From a virus: 39,012 nucleotides of DNA. This document shows, in pieces, positions 1 through 6,661 of the stretch. Location: positions 1-39,012 of the IMG/VR virus record IMGVR_UViG_3300046323_000773. One strand, written 5' to 3'. Numbering within the stretch: position 1 is the stretch's first letter; the number at the start of each line of letters is the position of its first letter. Made by a program: the position numbers and the translations under genes. The notes under the pieces are model-generated. The model did no database searches, had not been told where the DNA came from, and was given only the letters and a program-made list of their open reading frames with translations.

Positions 1-1
1 T

Positions 2-2134
2 GATTCTTTCCTTGATTCTATCAAGGACGGAAAATGGCAAGATGCTGTATTGGCTGTTAGGATTGCCAAAGATGAAACTGAAAAAGATACGGCAAAAGGC
101 AAACTGCCTATGGTAACTGTGTCTGGACATTTTAAGGATAAGGATAGGACAGTTACGGGACTGATAGAACACAGCGGTTTCATTGCAGTAGATATTGACA
201 ATCTGTCAAAAGAAGAAATTGATACAGTAAGAGCAAAATTGGAAGGTGATATTTACACATACGCAATGTTTGTGTCTTGTAGTGGTAAAGGAATGTGTGT
301 GATTGTCAAAATAGATGGCGCAAGACATCAAGATGCCTTTGATGGGCTATCGGAATACTACTACAAAAACTATGATGTTGTGATTGACCCGGCGTGCCGG
401 AATGTAAATCGCACTCGTTTTGTTTCTTACGACCCGCAATGCGAAATATTTATTGCCTCTAAAGTCTTTAAGAATTACCCAAAAAAACAAAATCCGCCTC
501 AAACCAATAATATTTATTTTGGAAAATCAGACTTGGATTTTGTGTGGAAACAAATTCAAGATAACCGAACCGACATTACAGGCGGCTACCAGCAGTGGCT
601 GCAAATTACTTTTGGAATTGCCGATGAATACGGAGAAGGGGGAAGGTCACTATTTCATACGATAAGTCAAAACAGCGCACTCTACGATTACAATAAGGCA
701 GAAAAGCAGTACAATGTATGCCTGAAAAACAAATCCAATTCAGGCAAAAAAAGTACAATCAAATCTGTATTGTATTATGCCAAACAAGCAGGGATTAACA
801 TATCATCTCCCAAAACAAATATTATTGTACAGGCTTCCAAAATGGGCAAAAATGGCAGTTGCACTCCTCAGCAGACTATCAATATATTAAAAGAAATTGA
901 GGGTATCTCCGAAGACGAATCAGAGCAGATAGTCAAACAGGTGTACGCAGATTCGGAAGCCAAAGACCAAGAGCATAAATCATCAAGACTGCAACTTGCT
1001 TTATATTTTAAGCAGTACCAGTCTAATATTTATAAAAACGAATTGAATCTTTCTGTTTATAGAAAAAAGGAAAACCAGTATATCAGAATGACTGAAGAAG
1101 ATGTAAATGAAATCGTTTGGGATGCCTCCGAAAAAATGAATACTGATGTCCAAAAAGAGTATGTGAATGAATTTCTGCGAGGAAGCAGAGTCGCTACTTT
1201 CCATCCGCTCCGAGATTTTTTTAATGACCTCGCTCCGGCTAACTCTTTATCTAACTTTGAAAAATTAGCCAAATCCCTGCGAAGTACGCAAGACATAGAA
1301 TACGTCCAGCATTTGCTTGCAGTATGGCTAACGGGGTGTGTTGGTAGCGTATATGGGAAAATAAACCCTATGATGCTCGTTTTGGTTGGGGAACAGTTTA
1401 CAGGTAAATCATCATTCTTTTTTAATTTATTACCCAATATAGCTTGTAAAGAAGAACTCGTCATTGGGCATATATTTCAAAAGAATAGAAATTACAATGA
1501 TGAACTTATACAGACATCAACATTTATAACTGTCGATGAAGAGTTTACATCACTTGAAAATATGGGCTACAAACAAATGAAAGCAATGATTACAAATCCT
1601 TCAATTTGGATTAGGCTTGCCTACGAGAAGTGGGGTAATCAAAGGCACAGGCTTTGCAACTTTGCAGCTTGTAGCAATGAATCCGAAATTCTTGAAGATA
1701 CAACCGGTAATAGGCGTTTCGGAATTATAGAATTAGGCAGTGAAGGGATAGATTTTGAGTTGTACAATTCAATAGATAAAACGGAACTATGGCGCGAAAT
1801 TAAACAATTGTATGACTCTCACAACTTAAAAGATTTGTTTTCCCGAAAAAACTTTGAAGGAATTAGCGAACAAAACGAAAATTTTCGTAAATTAGCACCT
1901 GAAGAAGAACTCATCCTTCAGTTCTTTGAAAAATGTAAACCTGATGAGGGCGAATTTTGGACCGCCACCAAGATTACAGATACACTGATGTATAAAAGCT
2001 CGTTTAGGAACTTAAAACCAAAAACTGTAACACAATGCCTCAAAAAGTTAGGGTTTGATAACAATAATGGTAAAACCCTTAGAAATGGCGATAAAATCAG
2101 CAGAGGGTTTTGGATAATCCCGCCAAAAACTTAA
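2..2134 (+). CDS. VirE/BT4734-like primase-helicase (5' end outside window)
   Basis: The frame is open from base 2, and the residues before the first possible TTG start (position 50) already fit the family, so the true start lies left of the window. The order of parts is that of Bacteroidota phage and mobile-element replication proteins: a BT4734/VirE N-terminal primase-like domain (about 2-470), a PriCT-2-type linker domain (about 535-800), then a VirE/D5-like superfamily 3 ATPase. Visible ATPase motifs are a P-loop, GEQFTGKSS (about 1385-1412), a Walker B-like TVDEE (about 1530-1545), and the C-terminal SNE...TGNRRFG signature (about 1675-1725). The likely role is priming and unwinding DNA at the phage origin; the repeat-rich non-coding region directly downstream supports this. 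The domain assignment is firm; the biochemical activity is inferred from the family. Confidence 0.88.
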   Translation, partial: DSFLDSIKDGKWQDAVLAVRIAKDETEKDTAKGKLPMVTVSGHFKDKDRTVTGLIEHSGFIAVDIDNLSKEEIDTVRAKLEGDIYTYAMFVSCSGKGMCVIVKIDGARHQDAFDGLSEYYYKNYDVVIDPACRNVNRTRFVSYDPQCEIFIASKVFKNYPKKQNPPQTNNIYFGKSDLDFVWKQIQDNRTDITGGYQQWLQITFGIADEYGEGGRSLFHTISQNSALYDYNKAEKQYNVCLKNKSNSGKKSTIKSVLYYAKQAGINISSPKTNIIVQASKMGKNGSCTPQQTINILKEIEGISEDESEQIVKQVYADSEAKDQEHKSSRLQLALYFKQYQSNIYKNELNLSVYRKKENQYIRMTEEDVNEIVWDASEKMNTDVQKEYVNEFLRGSRVATFHPLRDFFNDLAPANSLSNFEKLAKSLRSTQDIEYVQHLLAVWLTGCVGSVYGKINPMMLVLVGEQFTGKSSFFFNLLPNIACKEELVIGHIFQKNRNYNDELIQTSTFITVDEEFTSLENMGYKQMKAMITNPSIWIRLAYEKWGNQRHRLCNFAACSNESEILEDTTGNRRFGIIELGSEGIDFELYNSIDKTELWREIKQLYDSHNLKDLFSRKNFEGISEQNENFRKLAPEEELILQFFEKCKPDEGEFWTATKITDTLMYKSSFRNLKPKTVTQCLKKLGFDNNNGKTLRNGDKISRGFWIIPPKT

Positions 2135-2137
2135 CGT

Positions 2138-2465
2138 AACTCATTGAAAATCAATGGTGTAACACTTGTAACACTTTGTAACAGATTCGTAACACTTTAT
2201 TTTTAAGTGTAACTGCCTGATAATCAAAGATGTAACACTTGTAACACATTTTTTTTGTGATAGAAAAAACTACCGTAAACAATTAAAACAATACAAGATA
2301 TACCTCTTTCCTTATTCTTATATATAATACACGTACATGCGATAAGGAAAAGTGTTACAAGTGTTACAGTGCTGAAAATCAATGAGTTATATCTGTTACA
2401 AAAGTGTTACAAAGCAATATCGAAGTGTTACAAGTGTTACAGTGCTGAAAATCAATGAGTTATAA
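2138..2465. repeat. Iteron-like array, candidate replication origin
   Basis: The gap 2135-2528 contains no gene. It holds 13 copies of GTAACAC or a one-base variant. Seven read forward (starting 2159, 2168, 2178, 2189, 2209, 2232, 2241) and six read in reverse as GTGTTAC or a close variant (starting 2352, 2361, 2393, 2404, 2425, 2434). Several are spaced 9-11 bases apart, about one helical turn. Between the arrays is an AT-rich segment with a 9-base inverted repeat (TTTCCTTAT 2307-2315, ATAAGGAAA 2342-2350). The left edge carries a palindrome, CATTGA-AAA-TCAATG (2142-2156). Opposed, phased iterons around an AT-rich centre next to a primase-helicase gene fit an origin; a regulatory binding array is the alternative. 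Confidence 0.6.
2350..2464. repeat. Two perfect 42-base direct repeats
   Basis: Positions 2350-2391 and 2423-2464 are identical over 42 bases. Each copy contains two GTGTTAC iterons followed by GTGCTGAAAATCAATGAG. A diverged inverted version lies at 2138-2176, where TAACTCATTG precedes two forward iterons. Perfect conservation in otherwise AT-rich non-coding DNA suggests recent duplication or selection on a binding unit. These copies form the right half of the candidate origin. Confidence 0.85.
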
Positions 2466-2528
2466 ATTCTCAAATTTCCTATATTTTAATAGTTTTTAAC
2501 CTTTAAGTCATTTTAAGTCATTATTTTT

Positions 2529-2864
2529 ATGAAAGTATCAGAAGAAGCCAAAATTCAGATTGATTTCGTGGATTGGTGCAAAGGGAAATATCCCGAATTG
2601 CTTGTCATACGCATCCCAAACGATGCCAAACGGTCCAAATTGGACGGCTACATCAGTAAACGAATGGGAACAGTAGCCGGCGTGCCGGACTTGTTTGTTC
2701 CAAAACTAAATCTTTGGATTGAACTCAAGACTGCCACAGGGAAGCTGTCCAAATCGCAACAACAAACGCAAGGTCGCATCATTACTGCAGGGCATAGCGT
2801 TTGTACCTGCTATTCACTTACGGAGGCACAAAAAGCCTTAGAATCGCTTATTATTAATTTTTAA
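2529..2864 (+). CDS. VRR-NUC domain nuclease
   Basis: This 111-residue protein is a stand-alone VRR-NUC domain, a small PD-(D/E)XK nuclease common in phages. The catalytic signature is visible as GVPDLF with D54, then IELK with E65 and K67, followed by a Q-rich helix (about 76-81) and a GH motif (89-90) typical of the family. VRR-NUC proteins cut branched or structured DNA and are usually found next to replication and recombination genes, as here between the VirE protein and the SSB-like protein. It is the first gene after the iteron region and is followed 18 bases later by the SSB-like gene. Family assignment is firm; the substrate is inferred. Confidence 0.88.
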   Translation: MKVSEEAKIQIDFVDWCKGKYPELLVIRIPNDAKRSKLDGYISKRMGTVAGVPDLFVPKLNLWIELKTATGKLSKSQQQTQGRIITAGHSVCTCYSLTEAQKALESLIINF

Positions 2865-2882
2865 CATCTAATATTTAATTTT

Positions 2883-3287
2883 ATGTACATCGTTCAAGGA
2901 AGAATCACAGACATTTTACAAACAGAATCAGGTGTCGGCAAAAACAACAAAGACTGGCACAAGAGAGTATTCGTCATTGAAACGGACACACAGTACCCGG
3001 CACTCATTGCATTTACTGCATGGAACACGGTGATTGACCAATTAGACCACTTGACTATTGGCTCACAGGTAGAGGTAAGGTTTGATGTGTCCTCAAGGGA
3101 ATATCAAGGAAAATACTATTCGGACATCAAAGCCATAGCAGTCAAAGGACTTGAAGAACAGCCAAAGCAGTATGCAACAAACCAAGATGCACCGCCACCA
3201 AGCAAAACAGATGACACACCGGCTAAGTACGGTAAGCAGGAAAACCCGCAAGTTGCTGAAAATCAGGAGGAAGATTTACCATTCTAA
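2883..3287 (+). CDS. DUF3127-like single-stranded DNA-binding protein
   Basis: The 134-residue protein has an N-terminal OB-fold-like region of the DUF3127 type (about residues 1-105; MYIVQGRI, WHKRVFVIET, VRFDVSSREY, YYSDIKA). It is followed by a Pro/Gln/Asn-rich disordered linker and an acidic tail ending EEDLPF, almost the same as the partner-binding tip of bacterial SSB (DDDIPF). It probably coats single-stranded DNA during replication and recruits partners through the tail. Position between the VRR-NUC nuclease and the early genes fits. A promoter and probable operon break follow at 3304-3358. Confidence 0.8.
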   Translation: MYIVQGRITDILQTESGVGKNNKDWHKRVFVIETDTQYPALIAFTAWNTVIDQLDHLTIGSQVEVRFDVSSREYQGKYYSDIKAIAVKGLEEQPKQYATNQDAPPPSKTDDTPAKYGKQENPQVAENQEEDLPF

Positions 3288-3303
3288 AAAATTTTATCCT
3301 AAA

Positions 3304-3358
3304 TGGTAAAAATAATTACCAATATATTTGTTATTGTTACCATTTTGGTATATATTTG
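3304..3358 (+). promoter_or_regulatory. Early promoter with overlapping TGGTA palindromes
   Basis: A good Bacteroidota-type promoter is present: TTTG (3327-3330), a 20-base spacer, then TATATTTG (3351-3358), which puts the RNA start near 3364 and leaves a leader of about 30 bases before the ATG at 3394. Two dyads share the half-site TGGTA: TGGTAA-N6-TTACCA (3304-3321) just upstream of the -33 box, and TACCA-TTT-TGGTA (3338-3350) exactly filling the spacer up to the -7 box. A further half-site-like CGGTAA lies at 3372-3377. This is the expected layout of a repressor operator. The promoter is well supported; the repressor is not identified. Confidence 0.7.
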
Positions 3359-3393
3359 CATTGTATTTAAACGGTAACTAAAAAGGATTCAAA

Positions 3394-3738
3394 ATGGAAC
3401 TAACACTTGAAAAATTAGACCAAACCGTAAAGGAATGGTATGGAGATAATGAATTAGCTGCAATGGAGATGCTATTGGATATGGCAAAAATGATAGAAGA
3501 TAGAGCAGCATTCAGAAATGAAAATCAAACTTTCTCACAACTTCTTCAATATGCCTACAAATCAATCGAAGAAGTAAAAGGAATGGAGGCTGAGCAAACG
3601 GTCGTAAGCACCGAAAATGGATGGTTCATTGACAGGCTAAGAAACGGAGAATATCAAGTAACCCTGCACGAAAAAGTAAAAGGCAAATTTGCGAGCATCA
3701 ATGAGGCAGTAAACTATATGATTGTGAAGTTAAATTAG
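3394..3738 (+). CDS. Hypothetical early phage protein
   Basis: This 114-residue acidic protein is not recognised. The N-terminal two thirds look helical (LEKLDQTVKEWY, AAMEMLLDMAKMIEDRAA, FSQLLQYAYKSIEEV). The C-terminal third looks like a small beta unit (WFIDRLRNGEYQVTLHEK) ending in a helix. There are no Cys pairs, membrane segments or catalytic motifs. It is the only protein gene between its own promoter (3327-3358) and the terminator-like hairpin at 3747-3784, so it may be a single-gene early transcript under repressor control, which is the position of many host-takeover or regulatory phage genes. That role is only an inference from position. Confidence 0.6.
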   Translation: MELTLEKLDQTVKEWYGDNELAAMEMLLDMAKMIEDRAAFRNENQTFSQLLQYAYKSIEEVKGMEAEQTVVSTENGWFIDRLRNGEYQVTLHEKVKGKFASINEAVNYMIVKLN

Positions 3739-3746
3739 AATCCCGC

Positions 3747-3784
3747 AGGCATTTGGCTTGCACTGCGAGTCTTATGCCTTTTTT
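3747..3784 (+). terminator. Terminator-like hairpin directly before tRNA-Thr
   Basis: The outer stem AGGCAT (3747-3752) pairs with ATGCCT (3774-3779). An inner stem CTTGC-ACT-GCGAG (3757-3769, one G-U pair) stacks on top. A run of six T (3779-3784) follows. It lies 8 bases after the stop of the preceding gene and ends 2 bases before the tRNA, so it could act as an intrinsic terminator or as a processing structure at the tRNA 5' end. Confidence 0.6.
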
Positions 3785-3786
3785 AA

Positions 3787-3862
3787 GCTAACATAGCTCA
3801 ATTGGTAGAGCAGTTGCCTTGTAAGCAACAGGTTGCAGGTTCGATTCCTGCTGTTAGCTCCA
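3787..3862 (+). tRNA. tRNA-Thr (anticodon TGT)
   Basis: A complete 76-base cloverleaf is present. The acceptor stem GCTAACA (3787-3793) pairs with TGTTAGC (3852-3858); the discriminator T is at 3859 and the CCA is encoded (3860-3862). The D arm contains AGCTCAATTGGTAGAGC. The anticodon stem GTTGC/GCAAC encloses the loop CTTGTAA, giving anticodon TGT for threonine ACA codons. The T arm GCAGG-TTCGATT-CCTGC is canonical. No promoter is seen between the hairpin at 3747-3784 and the tRNA, so it is probably made by read-through. It may supplement a codon used heavily by the phage. All key tRNA features are intact. Confidence 0.96.
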
Positions 3863-3881
3863 AACCTTAGAATTTAAAATT

Positions 3882-4403
3882 ATGAACGCAACAATAGTAT
3901 TAAAATCTGCAATCCACCAAATGTATGACCAACTACAAGCATACGACTTGGATACATCTTTCAAAGAAGGTGTAATTGAAATAAAATTTGAAGGAAGCTC
4001 TAATCCTTATTGGGGATGCTCCATTGAGCAAAATTCAGATGGCTCATTCAGGCTAAAAAGTATGGCACTCAGCTACCCGATAGACCGCACTGTAACCAAT
4101 CAAAATTTGCTTGGTGTAATCAGCTTCCTATCTGGTCAAGAAATCACCAAGAAATCAAAAACGCACTCACATAGCAGCTATGCCGAGATAGATGATATTT
4201 CTGACTTGGTAGTTGAATACAATTTTACGGAAGGAAGCAAATCAACCTTCAAAGGAACTTGGGAATTACCAGCAGATGAGGATGAAGCTAACGAAGTTGA
4301 AATCATAGACATCAAATGGAGAGGCATATCAGTGATTAAAGCCTTTACAAGCAAAGAACTTGAAAGTATTGAAGGAAAACTATTTACATATCAAAACCAA
4401 TGA
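3882..4403 (+). CDS. Hypothetical phage protein
   Basis: This 173-residue protein is not recognised. It starts 19 bases after the tRNA and ends in an ATGA overlap with the downstream RecB-like nuclease, so the two are translationally coupled. The sequence is mixed alpha/beta: a helical N-terminus (VLKSAIHQMYDQLQAY), a beta-rich centre (VIEIKFEGSSNPYWGCSI, GSFRLKSM), a Ser/His-rich linker (KTHSHSSYAE) and an acidic stretch (PADEDEANEVE) before a closing beta-alpha segment. There are no membrane segments. Coupling to a nuclease and a recombination-factor-like gene suggests a DNA metabolism accessory role, but nothing in the sequence proves this. Confidence 0.6.
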   Translation: MNATIVLKSAIHQMYDQLQAYDLDTSFKEGVIEIKFEGSSNPYWGCSIEQNSDGSFRLKSMALSYPIDRTVTNQNLLGVISFLSGQEITKKSKTHSHSSYAEIDDISDLVVEYNFTEGSKSTFKGTWELPADEDEANEVEIIDIKWRGISVIKAFTSKELESIEGKLFTYQNQ

Positions 4404-5197
4404 AAATACATCACAACAAAGACATTGAAGTAATATCGTTCTTAGATGAACGGTATTACACTGAAGGAGAAGAAGTGTTCTACCCTGCTACGCAAACAAT
4501 TTTAGAAGTGTATCCGAAGGGTTATGCCTTTCAAAACTTCTTAAAACAAGTAGGAATGAATGTCGATGAAATCGTTAAAAAAGCATCCGAGCAAGGAGCT
4601 AAAATGCACGACACATTTCACAAAATAATGGATGGCTACACAATTGCTTGGATTGACGACCTTACAGGCAGACCTGCTTACACACTTGAAGAATGGCTAA
4701 TGGTTGCCAAGTTCTTTGAGTTTATTAGAGACTACCAACCCGAAGTAGTTGCGAAAAAACACAAAATAATTTCCGATAAAATTGGCGTAGGAGATACCAT
4801 TGATTTGGTGTGCGAAATATCGGGGCAACTTTGGCTGATTGATTACAAATCAGGCAACTACATCTACGAAACCGATTATATGCGACTCGCAGTATGTGTT
4901 GAACTTTGGAATGAAAATAACCAAAGAAAAATTGAGAAGGCTGGCATATTGCATCTCAAAGCCGAAACACGTGGGCAAGACAAAAAAGGAAAGAAAATAC
5001 AGGGTGAAGGCTGGCAACTCAAAGAACCGACTGAACCCCTTGATAAATACTTTGAAATTTTCGGACACGTCAAAGCGATTTGGCACAGCGTAAATCCAAA
5101 CCCAAAACCCAAAAGTATGCAGTACCCTGATAAATTCAGCCTGCAAGACCTAACCAACGAGGTAGCCGTTGGCAACACATTAAATGATTTCTTATGA
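4400..5197 (+). CDS. PD-(D/E)XK nuclease of the RecB/Cas4 type
   Basis: The 265-residue protein carries the core of RecB-family nucleases: an upstream helix with H70 (AKMHDTFHKI), then GDTIDLVCE with D135, then LIDYKSGN with D148 and K150, followed by a helix with the tyrosine-containing YMRLAV segment where the family's QhxxY helix is expected. Phage members act as exonucleases in recombination or DNA degradation. It overlaps its neighbours by 4 bases on both sides, and the next gene resembles recombination directionality factors, so the block 3882-6039 looks like a recombination module. No Fe-S cysteine set is evident, unlike many Cas4 proteins. Fold confidence is high; exact role is inferred. 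Confidence 0.82.
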   Translation: MKIHHNKDIEVISFLDERYYTEGEEVFYPATQTILEVYPKGYAFQNFLKQVGMNVDEIVKKASEQGAKMHDTFHKIMDGYTIAWIDDLTGRPAYTLEEWLMVAKFFEFIRDYQPEVVAKKHKIISDKIGVGDTIDLVCEISGQLWLIDYKSGNYIYETDYMRLAVCVELWNENNQRKIEKAGILHLKAETRGQDKKGKKIQGEGWQLKEPTEPLDKYFEIFGHVKAIWHSVNPNPKPKSMQYPDKFSLQDLTNEVAVGNTLNDFL

Positions 5198-6039
5198 GAA
5201 TAATTAGAGAAGCCCAACAATCCAAAGGCATTGGCATTGTTGGAAAAATCAAAGTAGGAGAAAAACACAAAGAAAAAGGCTACCCTACAAGCCTTGACTA
5301 TTTCCGAGTGGATAGTGAAAACAAGGAATATGAGAGATTATTCAAAGAAGCATACGGGGAAAAACCGACTTCTTTGCAAATCATATTTCTATCTGATAAC
5401 ATAGACCACGTTTGCAGTGAGTTCTTAGAACTTCGTGATAAATCGGGCAAAGTATATGCCCGCGGAGATGGTAAAAACTTTGAAGTTGTGGTAGGTGATT
5501 CATACCAAAAGTTTTCGGAAGCAGAGTTAATTGAAAAAACAGGCTCAGTTGAAAAACCCGGCTCAGTTGAAAAAGCGATGGAAAATATGGCTAAAAAGTG
5601 TGCTTCACCAAATGGTTGGAAATCGAGGCTTGTACTAAGATTTGTACTTCCCAAGATTAAAGGTCTTATTGGCGAATGGCAATTCAGCACCCATGCTGAA
5701 GCAAGTACCATCCCTCAAATCGTTGCCGTTTTTGATAGCATACTGCAACTTGCAGGCACTGTCCGAATGATTCCTTTTGACTTGAATGTCAAAAAAGTAA
5801 AATCAGATAAATCAGGCAGTAGCAGAAACTATCCTGTTGTGCAGTTGATACCCAATATTTCCACAGAAAATGCGCTCCTTTTGAAAGATTACGTAGAGCA
5901 GGGCATTGTTTCCCTTCGCACAGGGCTTTTGACTGACGATAAGTTTTTGAAGATTTCACAATCGCAGCAACTTTCATTACCTGAGCCTGAGATAAATGAT
6001 GGTTATACCACTTTTGAACAGTTTGAAGAAAATGAATAA
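5194..6039 (+). CDS. Gp3-like / recombination directionality factor-like protein (tentative)
   Basis: This 281-residue protein resembles the Gp3-like (RDF-like) family in the spacing of several blocks: GYPTSLDYFRV near residue 30, an AYGEKPTSLQI block near 55, a YARGDGKNF block near 90, W-K-S-LVLRFVLP near 146, and EWQFSTHAEASTI followed by a pF-L-V segment near 165-200. In serine-integrase phages such proteins switch integration to excision; related phage proteins may act in replication or recombination. Here the integrase is a tyrosine recombinase, so a canonical RDF role is uncertain. A tandem KTGSVEKPGSVEK linker (about residues 117-129) separates two domains. It overlaps the nuclease gene by 4 bases and the next small gene by 8. 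Confidence 0.55.
   Translation: MRIIREAQQSKGIGIVGKIKVGEKHKEKGYPTSLDYFRVDSENKEYERLFKEAYGEKPTSLQIIFLSDNIDHVCSEFLELRDKSGKVYARGDGKNFEVVVGDSYQKFSEAELIEKTGSVEKPGSVEKAMENMAKKCASPNGWKSRLVLRFVLPKIKGLIGEWQFSTHAEASTIPQIVAVFDSILQLAGTVRMIPFDLNVKKVKSDKSGSSRNYPVVQLIPNISTENALLLKDYVEQGIVSLRTGLLTDDKFLKISQSQQLSLPEPEINDGYTTFEQFEENE
5531..5566 (+). repeat. In-frame 18-base tandem repeat
   Basis: Two 18-base units, TTGAAAAAACAGGCTCAG (5531-5548) and TTGAAAAACCCGGCTCAG (5549-5566), plus a partial third (TTGAAAAAGCG) add six residues per unit (GSVEKx) to a flexible linker in the Gp3-like protein. Slippage would lengthen or shorten the linker without changing the frame. Confidence 0.8.
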
Positions 6040-6223
6040 CACGCCAACAACAGAAAAAATGGCTATCCAAAAGCGGATAGCTATTTTGGAACAAGTCAAA
6101 GAACGAGCATCCGAAAAAGGGGATTACAACTTCTTTAGTAAAATCAGTCAGGACATCAGAGAACTTCAAAAAGAACTACAAGAATATGAAACCACAAGAA
6201 AAGATGCTTCATCGGGTGATTGA
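6032..6223 (+). CDS. Small coiled-coil hypothetical protein
   Basis: This 63-residue protein is highly charged and mostly helical (RIAILEQVKERASEK, KISQDIRELQKELQEYE), so it probably forms a coiled coil. I chose the ATG at 6032, which overlaps the stop of the upstream gene by 8 bases; the longer alternative start at 5996 would lie well inside the upstream gene and adds an unlikely segment. It belongs to the chain of short overlapping early genes. No function is recognised. Confidence 0.6.
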   Translation: MNNTPTTEKMAIQKRIAILEQVKERASEKGDYNFFSKISQDIRELQKELQEYETTRKDASSGD

Positions 6224-6368
6224 AAATATGAAGAAATTCAAATCCTCAAAGGCACACGCTGAAGAAATGCGTGGTTCATTAAGCAACTTGGTGATGGTCT
6301 ATCATACAGACCATTCGCCACTTAAGTCGTCAGAATACAACGAGTACATAAACAAAAACTGGAAATGA
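6186..6368 (+). CDS. Small basic hypothetical protein
   Basis: This 60-residue protein is rich in Lys, His and Ser and not recognised. Two starts are possible: 6186, which overlaps the previous gene by 38 bases, or ATG at 6204 (MLHRVIENMKK), which leaves a 20-base overlap and 54 residues. The stop overlaps the next ATG in ATGA fashion (6365-6368). Tight packing on both sides argues it is a real gene; otherwise evidence is limited to the open frame. Confidence 0.45.
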   Translation: MKPQEKMLHRVIENMKKFKSSKAHAEEMRGSLSNLVMVYHTDHSPLKSSEYNEYINKNWK

Positions 6369-6661
6369 AATACTACATCAAAAAATCAAAATACGACACT
6401 TGGCAGGTTGGTCAGGGCAAAGGTCAAGATTTTATTGCCCATAGTGAATTTACAGACTTGGAAATGGCTGAAAAGAAATGCAACGAGTTAAACGGTATTG
6501 GGGATAATCCTAAAATCAATAAAGGTATAACCCTTCGCGATTATTTCGCTGGTATGGCTATGCAAGTCTTAATCAAAGATTTTGGCATTGAATCTACTGC
6601 TCAAAAGGCTTACAACTATGCCGATGCTATGCTAGCAGAAAGGAGCAAGACAAATGAATAA
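6365..6661 (+). CDS. Conserved phage protein with ITLRDYFAGMAMQ motif
   Basis: The 98-residue protein has two parts. The N-terminus (about 1-45) reads as a short beta-alpha unit (YYIKKSKYDTWQVGQG, AHSEFTDLEMAEKKCNELN) like small phage proteins that follow a WxV-x-x-G pattern. The C-terminus (about 53-95) carries the motif ITLRDYFAGMAMQ followed by AYNYADAMLAER, which recurs at the C-terminus of many unrelated phage and prophage proteins of unknown function. This marks it as a genuine phage gene although the role is unknown. It overlaps the preceding gene by 4 bases and the next by 8. Confidence 0.65.
   Translation: MKYYIKKSKYDTWQVGQGKGQDFIAHSEFTDLEMAEKKCNELNGIGDNPKINKGITLRDYFAGMAMQVLIKDFGIESTAQKAYNYADAMLAERSKTNE

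Noticed and set aside
50-52. TTG at position 50 as the start of the VirE-type protein
   Set aside because: The frame is open to base 2 and the earlier residues fit the domain, so the gene is cut by the window edge.
2138-2465. CRISPR-like array
   Set aside because: Repeats are 7 bases or two 42-base units, in both orientations, without uniform spacers or cas genes.
3787-3862. tRNA-Thr as the integration remnant
   Set aside because: It is complete, lies 5 kb from the integrase, and its 3' end does not match the core at 10679-10693.
4876-5268. 130-residue minus-strand frame opposite the RecB-like nuclease
   Set aside because: It spans the overlap of two well-supported genes on the other strand and has low-complexity Ser/Phe/Leu-rich content.
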